Positions 9,280 through 17,644 of a stretch of 32,899 bases of DNA are shown in pieces (within the stretch, counting starts at the first letter, position 1; every line of letters starts with the position of its first letter). Where the stretch lies: assembly GCA_025963935.1 (NCBI GenBank), contig JAOPZV010000169.1, positions 1 to 32,899 of the forward strand. The letters run 5' to 3'. Below the pieces are notes generated by a model that was given only the letters and a program-made list of their open reading frames with translations, made no database searches and had not been told where the DNA came from. The translations under genes and the position numbers were made by a program. Origin of the DNA: Solirubrobacterales bacterium. GTDB taxonomy: Bacteria > Actinomycetota > Thermoleophilia > Solirubrobacterales > Solirubrobacteraceae.

Positions 9280-9364
9280 GCGCGCAATCTATAGCGGCTC
9301 GGTCGGCCGCGAGGCGTAACTCAGGTGGTTCCGCGTCCCTCGTCGCGGCGATACTGTCGCCTCG

Positions 9365-10309
9365 ATGTCTTCGACGGAGCCAGGTCCGGGTGCGGGCGAG
9401 AGTCATTCCTGGTATGCCGTCGTGCTGAGCTGGAACGGGCGCGAGGACACGGTGCGCTGCCTCGAGTCGCTGACGCACGCGGCATACGGCGATCTCGGGA
9501 TCGTGTGTGTCGACAACGGCTCTATGGACGGGTCTCAAGAGGAGGTTCGCAATCGCTTCCCGCATGTCGCTCTCATCGAGGCAGGCACAAATCTGGGCTA
9601 CGCGGGCGGGAACAACCTCGGTCTGCGTCACGCCTTGGCGCACGGAGCTCGTTGGGTGGCACTGGTCAACAACGACGCGACGGTGGCCGAGGACGTGATC
9701 GAAGGGTTCGAGCGTGCGGCGGGCGAGCGCCCCCTTGCGGGGATTCTCGCCGGCAAGGTCTATTTCGCCGACCGCCCGGGCAGGATCTGGTTCGCCGGCC
9801 AGCGAGTGAGTGAGCTCGTCGGATACTCAGGCCGGCCGCGCGGCTACGGTCGCCCGGACAGTCCGCGCTACAGCCGGATTGCGTCGACGGGCCGCGCCGT
9901 TGGGGCGCTGATGGCTATCTCGCGCCCTGCGATCAAAGCCGTCGGCCTCCTGGACGAGGACCTGTTTGCCTATGTCGAGGACGTCGACTGGGCGTTGCGC
10001 GTGCGGCGCGCTGGCTTCGAGGTCGTGTTCGCTCCGGGCGCGCGTGCCTGGCACTCGGTGTCCGCCTCGACCGGTGGTGAGTCCGAGTCGACCACGACGC
10101 TCTACTACGGGGTGCGCAACACCCTGACCGTGCTTGAGCGCCTGAGACCGCTCGGTCGTCTCGGCGCCGCACTGAGACGTATGGCGATCCTCACGACCTT
10201 TTCCGTGCATGCGCTCACCCGCGCCCACCCGCGTCGCGCGCTCCGTGCGGTGGCATGCGGCTATTCAGATGCCCGGCATGCCCGACTCGGACAACGCAGC
10301 GATCACTAG
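9365..10309 (+). CDS. GT2 family glycosyltransferase (rhamnosyltransferase-like)
   Basis: YAVVLSWNGREDTVRCLESL, IVCVDNGSMDGS, NLGYAGGNNLGLRHAL, WVALVNNDATV, DEDLFAYVEDVDWALRVRRAG. Confidence 0.92.
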   Translation: MSSTEPGPGAGESHSWYAVVLSWNGREDTVRCLESLTHAAYGDLGIVCVDNGSMDGSQEEVRNRFPHVALIEAGTNLGYAGGNNLGLRHALAHGARWVALVNNDATVAEDVIEGFERAAGERPLAGILAGKVYFADRPGRIWFAGQRVSELVGYSGRPRGYGRPDSPRYSRIASTGRAVGALMAISRPAIKAVGLLDEDLFAYVEDVDWALRVRRAGFEVVFAPGARAWHSVSASTGGESESTTTLYYGVRNTLTVLERLRPLGRLGAALRRMAILTTFSVHALTRAHPRRALRAVACGYSDARHARLGQRSDH

Positions 10310-11238
10310 CCTGCGCGGACCCGCCTGCGCCGCGTGGCCGAACGGGCGACGGCCCGTGCGACCCCCAGCAATCCGAGCACTCCTCCGATGCCGTACGCCG
10401 CAGAGGCCTGTTGGGCTGCCCGAGGCCAGTCGCGGGATGCGATCGCCCGGCGCGCCTGTCCCAATATCAGCGCGGCGACCACCGTTCGCGCCCGACGCTG
10501 CAGCGATGGATATCGCGCAGTCACGATCGCCATCGCCATCAGGGCCTCCTCATAGGTGACGCCGGAGGTCTCTCCGCGCGTGCTCAGGTTCTCGTCATGC
10601 CGCCGGTAGCGGACGAGGGCGTCGTCGATAGCGATGCACGGGCCCTGGCGAAAGACCTCGATATCGAACAGCCAGTCGTTGGTGTAGGTGAGGCGCTCGT
10701 CGAACCCTCCCGGCGGCAGCAGCGACGCGCGGATCATGGTCGCCGATGGCAACATCCGGTACGTCGGGTCAAACCACATCTCCACGCCACCGCTGCGCAG
10801 GCGTGAGCCGTTGGCGACCCGCGAGAACAGCCCTATGACGTGCCCGCTGAAGGCGTCGAACATCTCAGCGTCGTGGCAGCACCCCGCCGCCCCAGGCTCG
10901 GCATCGAGCACCGCCACCTGCCGTCGCAGCTTGTCCGGGTGCATGACATCGTCGCCGTCAAGCCACGCGACATACTCACCATTTCTGATCCCGAGGGCCC
11001 GGTTCAGCGCAAACGGCTTGCCCTGATTCTGCTCGCTGCGCAGCACCCGAAGGCGTACGGGGTCTCGCTGCGCGAGCGACCTCGCGATTGCCGGAGTCTC
11101 GTCGGTCGACCCGTCATCGGAGATGATCAGCTCGAAGTCCGTGAAGCTCTGCGCGAGCACGCTGTCGACGGCCTCCACGATAAAGCGCGCCTCGTTGTGG
11201 ACGGCCATGATCACGGTTACTCGCGGGGTGTGCGTCAT
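10306..11238 (-). CDS. GT2 family glycosyltransferase
   Basis: MTHTPRVTVIMAVHNEARFIVEAVDSVLAQSFTDFELIISDDGSTDETPAIA...GEYVAWLDGDDVMHPDKL. Start moved from 11316 to ATG at 11238. Confidence 0.92.
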   Translation of the reverse strand: MTHTPRVTVIMAVHNEARFIVEAVDSVLAQSFTDFELIISDDGSTDETPAIARSLAQRDPVRLRVLRSEQNQGKPFALNRALGIRNGEYVAWLDGDDVMHPDKLRRQVAVLDAEPGAAGCCHDAEMFDAFSGHVIGLFSRVANGSRLRSGGVEMWFDPTYRMLPSATMIRASLLPPGGFDERLTYTNDWLFDIEVFRQGPCIAIDDALVRYRRHDENLSTRGETSGVTYEEALMAMAIVTARYPSLQRRARTVVAALILGQARRAIASRDWPRAAQQASAAYGIGGVLGLLGVARAVARSATRRRRVRAG

Positions 11239-11401
11239 CGGCCAATCATGCCCGTGCTGCGCAGCGCTTGCACTGGCGGGCCTCGCGCTTGGCGGCTGCT
11301 CGCCTGAGTTCCCCAACGTTGACGGTCGAGGCGCGAGATCGCTCCCTTGACGTTAGGTTTCGAGGGGTGATCTTTGCCGGCCTCCAGATCCTGCGTGGAA
11401 C

Positions 11402-12070
11402 GTGGTGAGCTCCCTTCCTCGCCAGCCGGTAAGGCCCGGCAGCAAGTCGGCTTGGTACTACGAGGAGCGGCGCAGCGACATGGTGGCCGCCTTGCCGCGC
11501 CCGCTCGGGCGGGTTCTCGATGTCGGCTGCGGGGCGGGTGCCGTGGGTGCCGAGCTTCGCGCGGACGCCGAGCGCCTCGTGGGGATCGAGCTCGACGCGG
11601 CCGCTGCCGACCGCGCCAGCCGGGTCTATGACGAGGTGATCGTCGGATCCGTCGAGACCGTGGTCGGCAACCTCGATGAGCCATTTGACACGATCCTCTG
11701 CTACGACGTCCTCGAGCACCTTGTCGATCCCTGGCGCGTGCTGGACGATCTCTATTCCGTCGCGGCAGCCGGCGCCCGGTTGCACATCTCTGTACCGAAC
11801 GCACGCCATCCCTCGTTCGGACTGGGGCTCGTACTCAAGGGAACCGTCGGCTATGAGACCGCCGGTCTGCGTGACGTCACGCACCTGCGGTGGTTCACCC
11901 GACGGGACATCTCCGATGCGGTGACGGTCGCCGGCTGGGAGATCATCGCTCAGGGACACAACCCGATCTCACGGGCCCGCGCGCTCGCCGGCCGCCTGAC
12001 GGGCGGGCGCGCGCTCGAACTCCTCGTGGGGCAGCTCCACGTGCTGGCGGTCAAGGCTCCGCGGACGTGA
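11402..12070 (+). CDS. Class I SAM-dependent methyltransferase
   Basis: VLDVGCGAGAVGAELR, LVGIELDAAAADRAS, FDTILCYDVLEHLVDPWRVLDDL. Confidence 0.92.
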   Translation: MVSSLPRQPVRPGSKSAWYYEERRSDMVAALPRPLGRVLDVGCGAGAVGAELRADAERLVGIELDAAAADRASRVYDEVIVGSVETVVGNLDEPFDTILCYDVLEHLVDPWRVLDDLYSVAAAGARLHISVPNARHPSFGLGLVLKGTVGYETAGLRDVTHLRWFTRRDISDAVTVAGWEIIAQGHNPISRARALAGRLTGGRALELLVGQLHVLAVKAPRT

Positions 12071-13118
12071 CGAGGCCGGTGGCGCGCGTCTCCTCGACTG
12101 GTCGGCCAAGCGCGGCGAGAAGCTCGCGGGCACGAGCCCGAGTGGTGTTGCGTCGTGCCCAGTCCAGGGCACCAGTGCGCAGCCTCTCGTAGTCGGCATC
12201 ATCCATCGCCCTGATGCGCTCGAGCAGTTCGGCGGCATCGCTGTATGGCACGCAGTTGCCCGCGTCGAGCCCGAAGGGGGCGGTGCGCGGGGGCTTGCGG
12301 TGGAGATCGCGAAAGCACGGAACACAGCCGCTCGCCGAGATCTCGTAGTGGCGCAGCGTCTCCCATCCGGCCTTCTTGGTGGTCACGCCGAACCGCGATC
12401 GACATAGATCGGCGTAGTAATCGTCTTCGCTGTCGAAGGCGTAGCTCGTCCGCGTATCTGGCACGAGCGCCGCGACCTCCGCGTCGACGACGTGGGTGGC
12501 GAGCAGCTTGTCCTTGGTCTCATGGCCGGTTGCGAGCCGGTCCTCGGGAATCGAGAAGGCCAGCGGCCTTACGCCCCGCAGGAGCACGCGATCGGCGATC
12601 GCAGGCGGCAGCAGGCCATATGAGCGCGCCCACGCGGTCCTGGGCGCGAGCTCGCGCTTGAAGACCTCGACGCGCCCGACGACACGCGGCAGCGGCCAGG
12701 GTCGCATCTGCCGCCACCAGCGAGGCCCGTGAGGGAACAGGACGGTTCCGTCGCTGCCATCGATCGCGACGAGCGTCACCCCGTTGCGGCGCAGCTCTTT
12801 GAGTCGGGGCCGCAGCTGCACCCACGGCGCCCAGTACCTCCAGATGTCGGCGAATACGACGATGTCGAACTCGCCGCCGACGGCGCGATCGATCCACCCG
12901 TGACGATCGACCGCGACCTCGGCAAGCCGGCCATAGAGCGTGAAACCTCGGCCGTAAAGCTTCCCGCGACGTTCCGCTGAGAGATCGTCGTAGAGGCCGT
13001 CGCAACGGGGTACGTCGACGACCTCCTCGCCGAGCACCTGCCTGAGCCCGTGAAGCAGGGAGTCGGCCATGTACTCCTCGTTGTTGGCATGAAGAAACAG
13101 GACGCGCGGGGCAGACAT
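12051..13118 (-). CDS. Putative glycosyltransferase-like protein (GT-B-like C-terminus)
   Basis: MSAPRVLFLHANNEEYMADSLLHGLRQVLG...; C-terminal WETLRHYEISASGCVPCFRDLHRKPPRTAPFG resembles the 'RxxExxAxGxxP' region of GT-B-type proteins. Start set at ATG 13118. Confidence 0.6.
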   Translation of the reverse strand: MSAPRVLFLHANNEEYMADSLLHGLRQVLGEEVVDVPRCDGLYDDLSAERRGKLYGRGFTLYGRLAEVAVDRHGWIDRAVGGEFDIVVFADIWRYWAPWVQLRPRLKELRRNGVTLVAIDGSDGTVLFPHGPRWWRQMRPWPLPRVVGRVEVFKRELAPRTAWARSYGLLPPAIADRVLLRGVRPLAFSIPEDRLATGHETKDKLLATHVVDAEVAALVPDTRTSYAFDSEDDYYADLCRSRFGVTTKKAGWETLRHYEISASGCVPCFRDLHRKPPRTAPFGLDAGNCVPYSDAAELLERIRAMDDADYERLRTGALDWARRNTTRARARELLAALGRPVEETRATGLVTSAEP

Positions 13119-13132
13119 CGGAGCTCCAGCCC

Positions 13133-14104
13133 TCAGCCCACGCGCTCGTGCGAGGACGCGATCGACTCGAGCTCGGCACGCGCGTTCCACTCGCCGGCCT
13201 GCTCGCGCAAGCCGGGAAGCGAGCTGTCGGTCCAGGACTCACGGGCTTGTATCCAAAAGGCCCTGCCCGTCTCGCCACGCACGACCGACGCGACACCGAG
13301 CATCAGGAACTCGGCGCTCGCCGAGACCTGGGCGAGCAGCCGTCCCCTTCGGGAGTAGTTCTTTCGCCAGTAAAGACGGCGCGAGCGCGACATCTCGACG
13401 GCGCGCGTGCTCGAAGTGTGACCGCCAGTGGAGACCTGGCCGTCGTGCACCACGGTGGCGCCGGGCACCCAGTGCGTCTCGAGCCTTAGGTCGGCCAGAC
13501 GGCGGGCGAGATCGATCTCCTCGGAATACATGAAGTAGCTCTCGTCGAACCCTCCGACCTCGACCATGGAGGCGCGCCGTACGAGGAGGGCGCAGCCCAT
13601 CGCCCAGCCGACCCGACGGGGAGCGCCACCGCTTGACAGCGGCTTGGGTCTTCTCCCCAGCGTGATCGCGGCCACCGCATCGCCTGCCGGCGTCGGGGGC
13701 TTCCAGGCCGAGGCCTGCATGTCGCCGGCTCGGTTGACGATACGTGGAGCGGCCAGAGCCACGTCGGGATGCCCGTCGAGGTAATCGGTGAGGACGTCGA
13801 TCGCGCCTGGGCGCACCACAGTGTCGTCGTTGAGCAGCAGGACATGGCGGCCGGCTGCGCGCCCCAGGGCGGCGTTGTGGTTCGCACCGAAACCGCAACG
13901 GCGTCGCTGCTGGACGAGCTCGACGGATGGAAAGGCGCTGCGGATTGCGGACGCCGATCCGTCCTCGGAGGCGTTGTCCACGACGATCAGCTGCACAGTC
14001 GCCCGTCGGTGCGTGTCGGCCTCCAAGCCTCGCAGAGAGGCGAGCACTCCATCACGATTCTCGTGGTTGACGATCGAGACGGTGACGTCGACGAGTCGCG
14101 ACAC
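13133..14104 (-). CDS. GT2 family glycosyltransferase (rhamnosyltransferase-like)
   Basis: VDVTVSIVNHENRDGVLASLRGLE, LIVVDNASEDGSASAI, GRHVLLLNDDTVVRPGAI, YFMYSEEIDLARRL. GTG start at 14104; the track's start at 14569 would overlap the methyltransferase. Confidence 0.92.
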   Translation of the reverse strand: MSRLVDVTVSIVNHENRDGVLASLRGLEADTHRRATVQLIVVDNASEDGSASAIRSAFPSVELVQQRRRCGFGANHNAALGRAAGRHVLLLNDDTVVRPGAIDVLTDYLDGHPDVALAAPRIVNRAGDMQASAWKPPTPAGDAVAAITLGRRPKPLSSGGAPRRVGWAMGCALLVRRASMVEVGGFDESYFMYSEEIDLARRLADLRLETHWVPGATVVHDGQVSTGGHTSSTRAVEMSRSRRLYWRKNYSRRGRLLAQVSASAEFLMLGVASVVRGETGRAFWIQARESWTDSSLPGLREQAGEWNARAELESIASSHERVG

Positions 14105-14106
14105 GT

Positions 14107-14796
14107 TCAATCCGGCCGACGGGTGACACCCGACAGGAGGTACTGCACGGCCATGAATCGAGACAACCGGGTGGCGTCGAGCAGCTTGCAGAGCTCCAGG
14201 CGCCAGCCGGTCGTCCAATAGCGGGGCTCGACCATATCCGGCTCGACACCGGCCTGGCGTAGGAGCGCCACGGCATCGTCTCGGGTGAACCAGCGCAGGT
14301 GTGTCCGGTCGAAGGGTCCCGCCTCGTCGCGCGGCCAGCTCCCGGTCCGCACGAGGCGCAGAAGCCCGGCCCAGTGTGCGACGTTCGGGAGGCTGACCAC
14401 GACCGTCGCGCCGGGCTCGAGGAGCTCGATGGCGCCTCGCAGGGCGGTCCAGGGATCGACCAGGTGCTCGAGTACGTCGGCGGCGATCAGACAGTCGAAC
14501 GGCGCCTCGTCGGTCGGTGGATTGCGCAAGAAGGTCTCGACGTCGGACTCGATGACGCGATCGAGGCACGATGCCGCCGCGGCCGCGTAGTCGCCATCGA
14601 GCTCCACTCCCACGACGAGCGCACCCTGGCGGCGCTTGAGCGCGGCGCCGAGTGCCCCGGTCGAGCAGCCGAGGTCGAGGATCCGCATCGCCGTCGAGGG
14701 CACGTGCGCCTGAACGTCCGGCCGCGTCGTCTCATAGCCGTAGGTGTGGCTTGTGATCGGACGGCCTTCGGTGACGGTCTGTGACTCGGCGGACAT
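14107..14796 (-). CDS. Class I SAM-dependent methyltransferase
   Basis: RILDLGCSTGALGAALKRRQGALVVGVELDGDYAAAAA, FDCLIAADVLEHLVDPWTAL. Confidence 0.93.
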   Translation of the reverse strand: MSAESQTVTEGRPITSHTYGYETTRPDVQAHVPSTAMRILDLGCSTGALGAALKRRQGALVVGVELDGDYAAAAASCLDRVIESDVETFLRNPPTDEAPFDCLIAADVLEHLVDPWTALRGAIELLEPGATVVVSLPNVAHWAGLLRLVRTGSWPRDEAGPFDRTHLRWFTRDDAVALLRQAGVEPDMVEPRYWTTGWRLELCKLLDATRLSRFMAVQYLLSGVTRRPD

Positions 14797-14986
14797 CCCC
14801 TGAGCCTACGAGCTCAACGGTCCAGAGGCTTGACGGCCCCGATTCGCTGATTCATATGGTTCATCGACGTGGCCACATGGCGGGGCGACAGATTGGATCA
14901 CATCCCGGCGCCCCTCGGCGATGCTGGCGCGGTAGCCGCCGTGGCTACGGACACCAGGATGGTGCCCAGCGGCTAGGCTGCCCTCA

Positions 14987-16120
14987 GTGGCTTCCGAGGG
15001 ACGCAGGCCGAAGGTGGCGCTTGTCTCGGTTGGTGACCCGGCATCGGCCACGACGTGGTCAGGTGTCACAGCCGGGGTTCTCGAGGCGTTGCGTGGCGTG
15101 GACGTCGGTGTGCAGCCGATCGACGTGAAGCTGCCGCGCGGGCTCGAGGAGGTCCTGCTCGCCGCCGCCGCCGCGCCGACCCGCAACCGCTACGACGCCG
15201 AAGGCGCGCCTTTGACCATGCGCGCCCGCAGCATGCTTGCGCGTCGGAGCCTGGGGGGCGCCTCCTTCGACGGGGTGATCCAGATCGGGACGACGTTCGA
15301 TCTGCCGCGTGGCGTGCGGTACGTGACGCTGGAGGATATGACGCTGCTCCAGGCCGGTAGTGGCCACCCCGTCTTCAGCCGCATGTCCGGAACCGCCACC
15401 GAGAGATGGGAGCGCCGGCGGGTCGCGATCTACGAGCGCGCCGTGATGTGCGCCGCGGCAAGCCGCTGGACGGGGGAGTCGCTGCGCGCCGACTATGGCG
15501 TTGCCCCGGAGAAGGTGGCCGTGGTCGGCTTCGGCGCCAACCACAGCACGACCGTGCCCGACCGCGATTGGCGCTCTCCGCGTTTCTTGTTCGTGGGGAT
15601 CGACTGGGAGCGGAAGGGCGGTCCGCTCGTGCTGCGTGCCTTCTCGCGCCTGCGCGGCCTCATGCCGGACGCGGTCCTCGACGTCGTCGGTGGCCATCCG
15701 TTCCTACAGCAGCCGGGAGTCAAAGCCCATGGCGTGCTCTCCAAGGCGCACCAGGAGGATCGCGAGACCGTTGCCGAGCTGTTCAGACGCGCCACGTGCT
15801 TCGTGATGCCCTCGCTGATTGAGCCCTTCGGGATCGCCTACGTCGAGGCCGCCTCCGCCGGGCTGCCGAGCATAGGCGGCAGCGTCGGAGGACCGCGCGA
15901 TGTGATCGGCGACGACGGGGGCATCGTCGTCGAGCCGCACGACGAGCAGGGCCTGTTCGAGGCGATGCTACGACTCGCCGATCCAGATACGGCCAGGCGG
16001 ATGGGGAGCGCCGCGCACGAGCGCTCCGCGCTGTACACCTGGCCCAAGGTCGCCGAGCGGCTGCTGCGAGCGCTCGAGCTCCAGGCGCCGGACGGGCGTG
16101 AGCTGGCGCCGTTCCTTTGA
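14987..16120 (+). CDS. GT4 family glycosyltransferase
   Basis: RFLFVGIDWERKGGPLVLRAFSRLR, CFVMPSLIEPFGIAYVEAASAGLPSIGGSVGGPRDVI. Confidence 0.92.
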   Translation: MASEGRRPKVALVSVGDPASATTWSGVTAGVLEALRGVDVGVQPIDVKLPRGLEEVLLAAAAAPTRNRYDAEGAPLTMRARSMLARRSLGGASFDGVIQIGTTFDLPRGVRYVTLEDMTLLQAGSGHPVFSRMSGTATERWERRRVAIYERAVMCAAASRWTGESLRADYGVAPEKVAVVGFGANHSTTVPDRDWRSPRFLFVGIDWERKGGPLVLRAFSRLRGLMPDAVLDVVGGHPFLQQPGVKAHGVLSKAHQEDRETVAELFRRATCFVMPSLIEPFGIAYVEAASAGLPSIGGSVGGPRDVIGDDGGIVVEPHDEQGLFEAMLRLADPDTARRMGSAAHERSALYTWPKVAERLLRALELQAPDGRELAPFL

Positions 16121-16135
16121 GCACGTAACGTACGC

Positions 16136-17623
16136 GTGTTGATGGCCTCGGGACCAGAGATGGAGGGACTGGCGGCTTCGCCTCCCGCCGACATTCTCGA
16201 TCGTCCGGAGGCGGGAGCCAAGGTGATCCGTGGCGGCGTCATCAGGGGGGTCACCTACGCCGCGACGATCGTCCTGACGGGGGCCACCGTTCCGCTGATG
16301 ACCCGTCATCTCGGCGTGGCGGACTTTGGTCGCTTCGTAACGGCCTCCTCGGTCGTGATGATCGTCGCGGGCGTGACCGAGTTCGGCCTCAGCGGGATCG
16401 GCACGCGCGAATACGCGCTCGCGTCGCCCGCCGAGCGCCGTGCGCTGCTCGCCAACCTGCTCGGCCTGCGGACCATGCTCACGCTCGCCGGCCTCGCCCT
16501 GGCGGCGCTTCTGATGGTTCTGAGTGGCTACCCGAGGGTCGTCGTCGGGGGCATGCTCGTCTCCGGCGCAGGGCTCATGCTCCTCAACGTCCAGCAGACG
16601 TACTCGATCTCGCTGACGGCTCAGCTTGACTGGGGACTCGCCTCCGGGTTCGAATTGATCAACGCGGTGGTGGTGGCCGGGGGGACGGTTCTGCTGGTGC
16701 TGATCGGCGCGCAGCTGTTCCCCTTCTTCCTCGTGAGCGTCGCCTCGTCGGCGGCGGCGCTGCTGGCGTCCGCCATCTACCTTCACTCACGCGTCTCGCT
16801 CTTCCCGCTGTTCGACTTCGGCGAGTGGAGGCGGCTGGTGCGCGACGCGCTCCCGTACGCGGCCGCGGCCACGGTGGGGATCCTCTACCCACGGGTGGGC
16901 CTGATCGTCGTGTCGGGCATATCCAGCGCCAACCAGACCGGCTACTACTCCACCGCATTCAAGGTCGTGGAGGTGATCGGCGGGATATCCGGGCTGATCG
17001 CGAGCTCCGCCTTCCCGGTGTTCGCGCGCGCCGGCCGGGATGACCACGAGCGCCTGCGCTATGCGGTGGGCAAGGTGGGGGACACGGCCCTCATCGCCGG
17101 CGCCTACGTGACCCTGAGCCTCGTCGTCGCCGCGCCGTTTGTGATCGAAGTGGTCGGCGGCAACGCCTTCGGGCCCGCGGTCCCCGTCCTGCGCATACAG
17201 GCGATCGCGCTCCTGGCCGGGTTCCTCGCGGCGACGTGGAGCTACACGCTGCTCTCGCTGCGGATGCACGGCGCGTTGCTACGCGTGACCGTCGTCGGCC
17301 TCTTGGCCTCGATCGCGGTGTCGGTTGCCTTGGTCCCGAGCCTAGGCGGCGAAGGCGCGTCGATTGCCTCCGCCGCATGTGAGTTCCTGGTGGCCGGCGG
17401 GTATCTGCTTTCGCTGACGCGCCGCCACTCCCACCTGCGCCCGAGCCTCGCGACGCTCCCGCGCGTGGCGTTCGCGGCCGCGGCGGCGCTTAGCCCGCTT
17501 CTGTTGCCCCTGCCAAGCATCGCGAGGTGGGCGGTCGCCTCGGTGGTTTATCTGGCGCTGCTCGGCGTGCTCCGCGCCGTGCCGTCTGAGCTGCTGCACG
17601 TTCTGCGACGACGGGCGGGCTGA
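16136..17623 (+). CDS. wzx: Wzx-like oligosaccharide flippase (MATE/MVF superfamily polysaccharide transporter)
   Basis: Polytopic; VIRGGVIRGVTYAATIVLTGATVPLMTRHLGVADFGRFVTASSVVMIVAGVTEFGLSGIGTREYA is typical of Wzx/RfbX. GTG 16136 and ATG 16142 are alternative starts. Confidence 0.9.
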   Translation: MLMASGPEMEGLAASPPADILDRPEAGAKVIRGGVIRGVTYAATIVLTGATVPLMTRHLGVADFGRFVTASSVVMIVAGVTEFGLSGIGTREYALASPAERRALLANLLGLRTMLTLAGLALAALLMVLSGYPRVVVGGMLVSGAGLMLLNVQQTYSISLTAQLDWGLASGFELINAVVVAGGTVLLVLIGAQLFPFFLVSVASSAAALLASAIYLHSRVSLFPLFDFGEWRRLVRDALPYAAAATVGILYPRVGLIVVSGISSANQTGYYSTAFKVVEVIGGISGLIASSAFPVFARAGRDDHERLRYAVGKVGDTALIAGAYVTLSLVVAAPFVIEVVGGNAFGPAVPVLRIQAIALLAGFLAATWSYTLLSLRMHGALLRVTVVGLLASIAVSVALVPSLGGEGASIASAACEFLVAGGYLLSLTRRHSHLRPSLATLPRVAFAAAAALSPLLLPLPSIARWAVASVVYLALLGVLRAVPSELLHVLRRRAG

Positions 17624-17644
17624 ACTCTGCTGCGCCTAGGGTGC

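Noticed and set aside
14105-14569. N-terminal extension of the 13133 GT2 ORF given in the track
   Set aside because: Overlaps the methyltransferase on the same strand in a different frame; GTG at 14104 gives a normal GT2 N-terminus 2 nt after the methyltransferase stop.
14932-14948. GTAGCC-GCCGT-GGCTAC short hairpin in a divergent intergenic region
   Set aside because: Only a 6-bp stem in GC-rich DNA; likely by chance without conservation data.
15968-16786. 272-aa minus-strand ORF antisense to the GT4 and wzx
   Set aside because: Gln/Arg/Asp/His-rich shadow ORF without recognisable motif.
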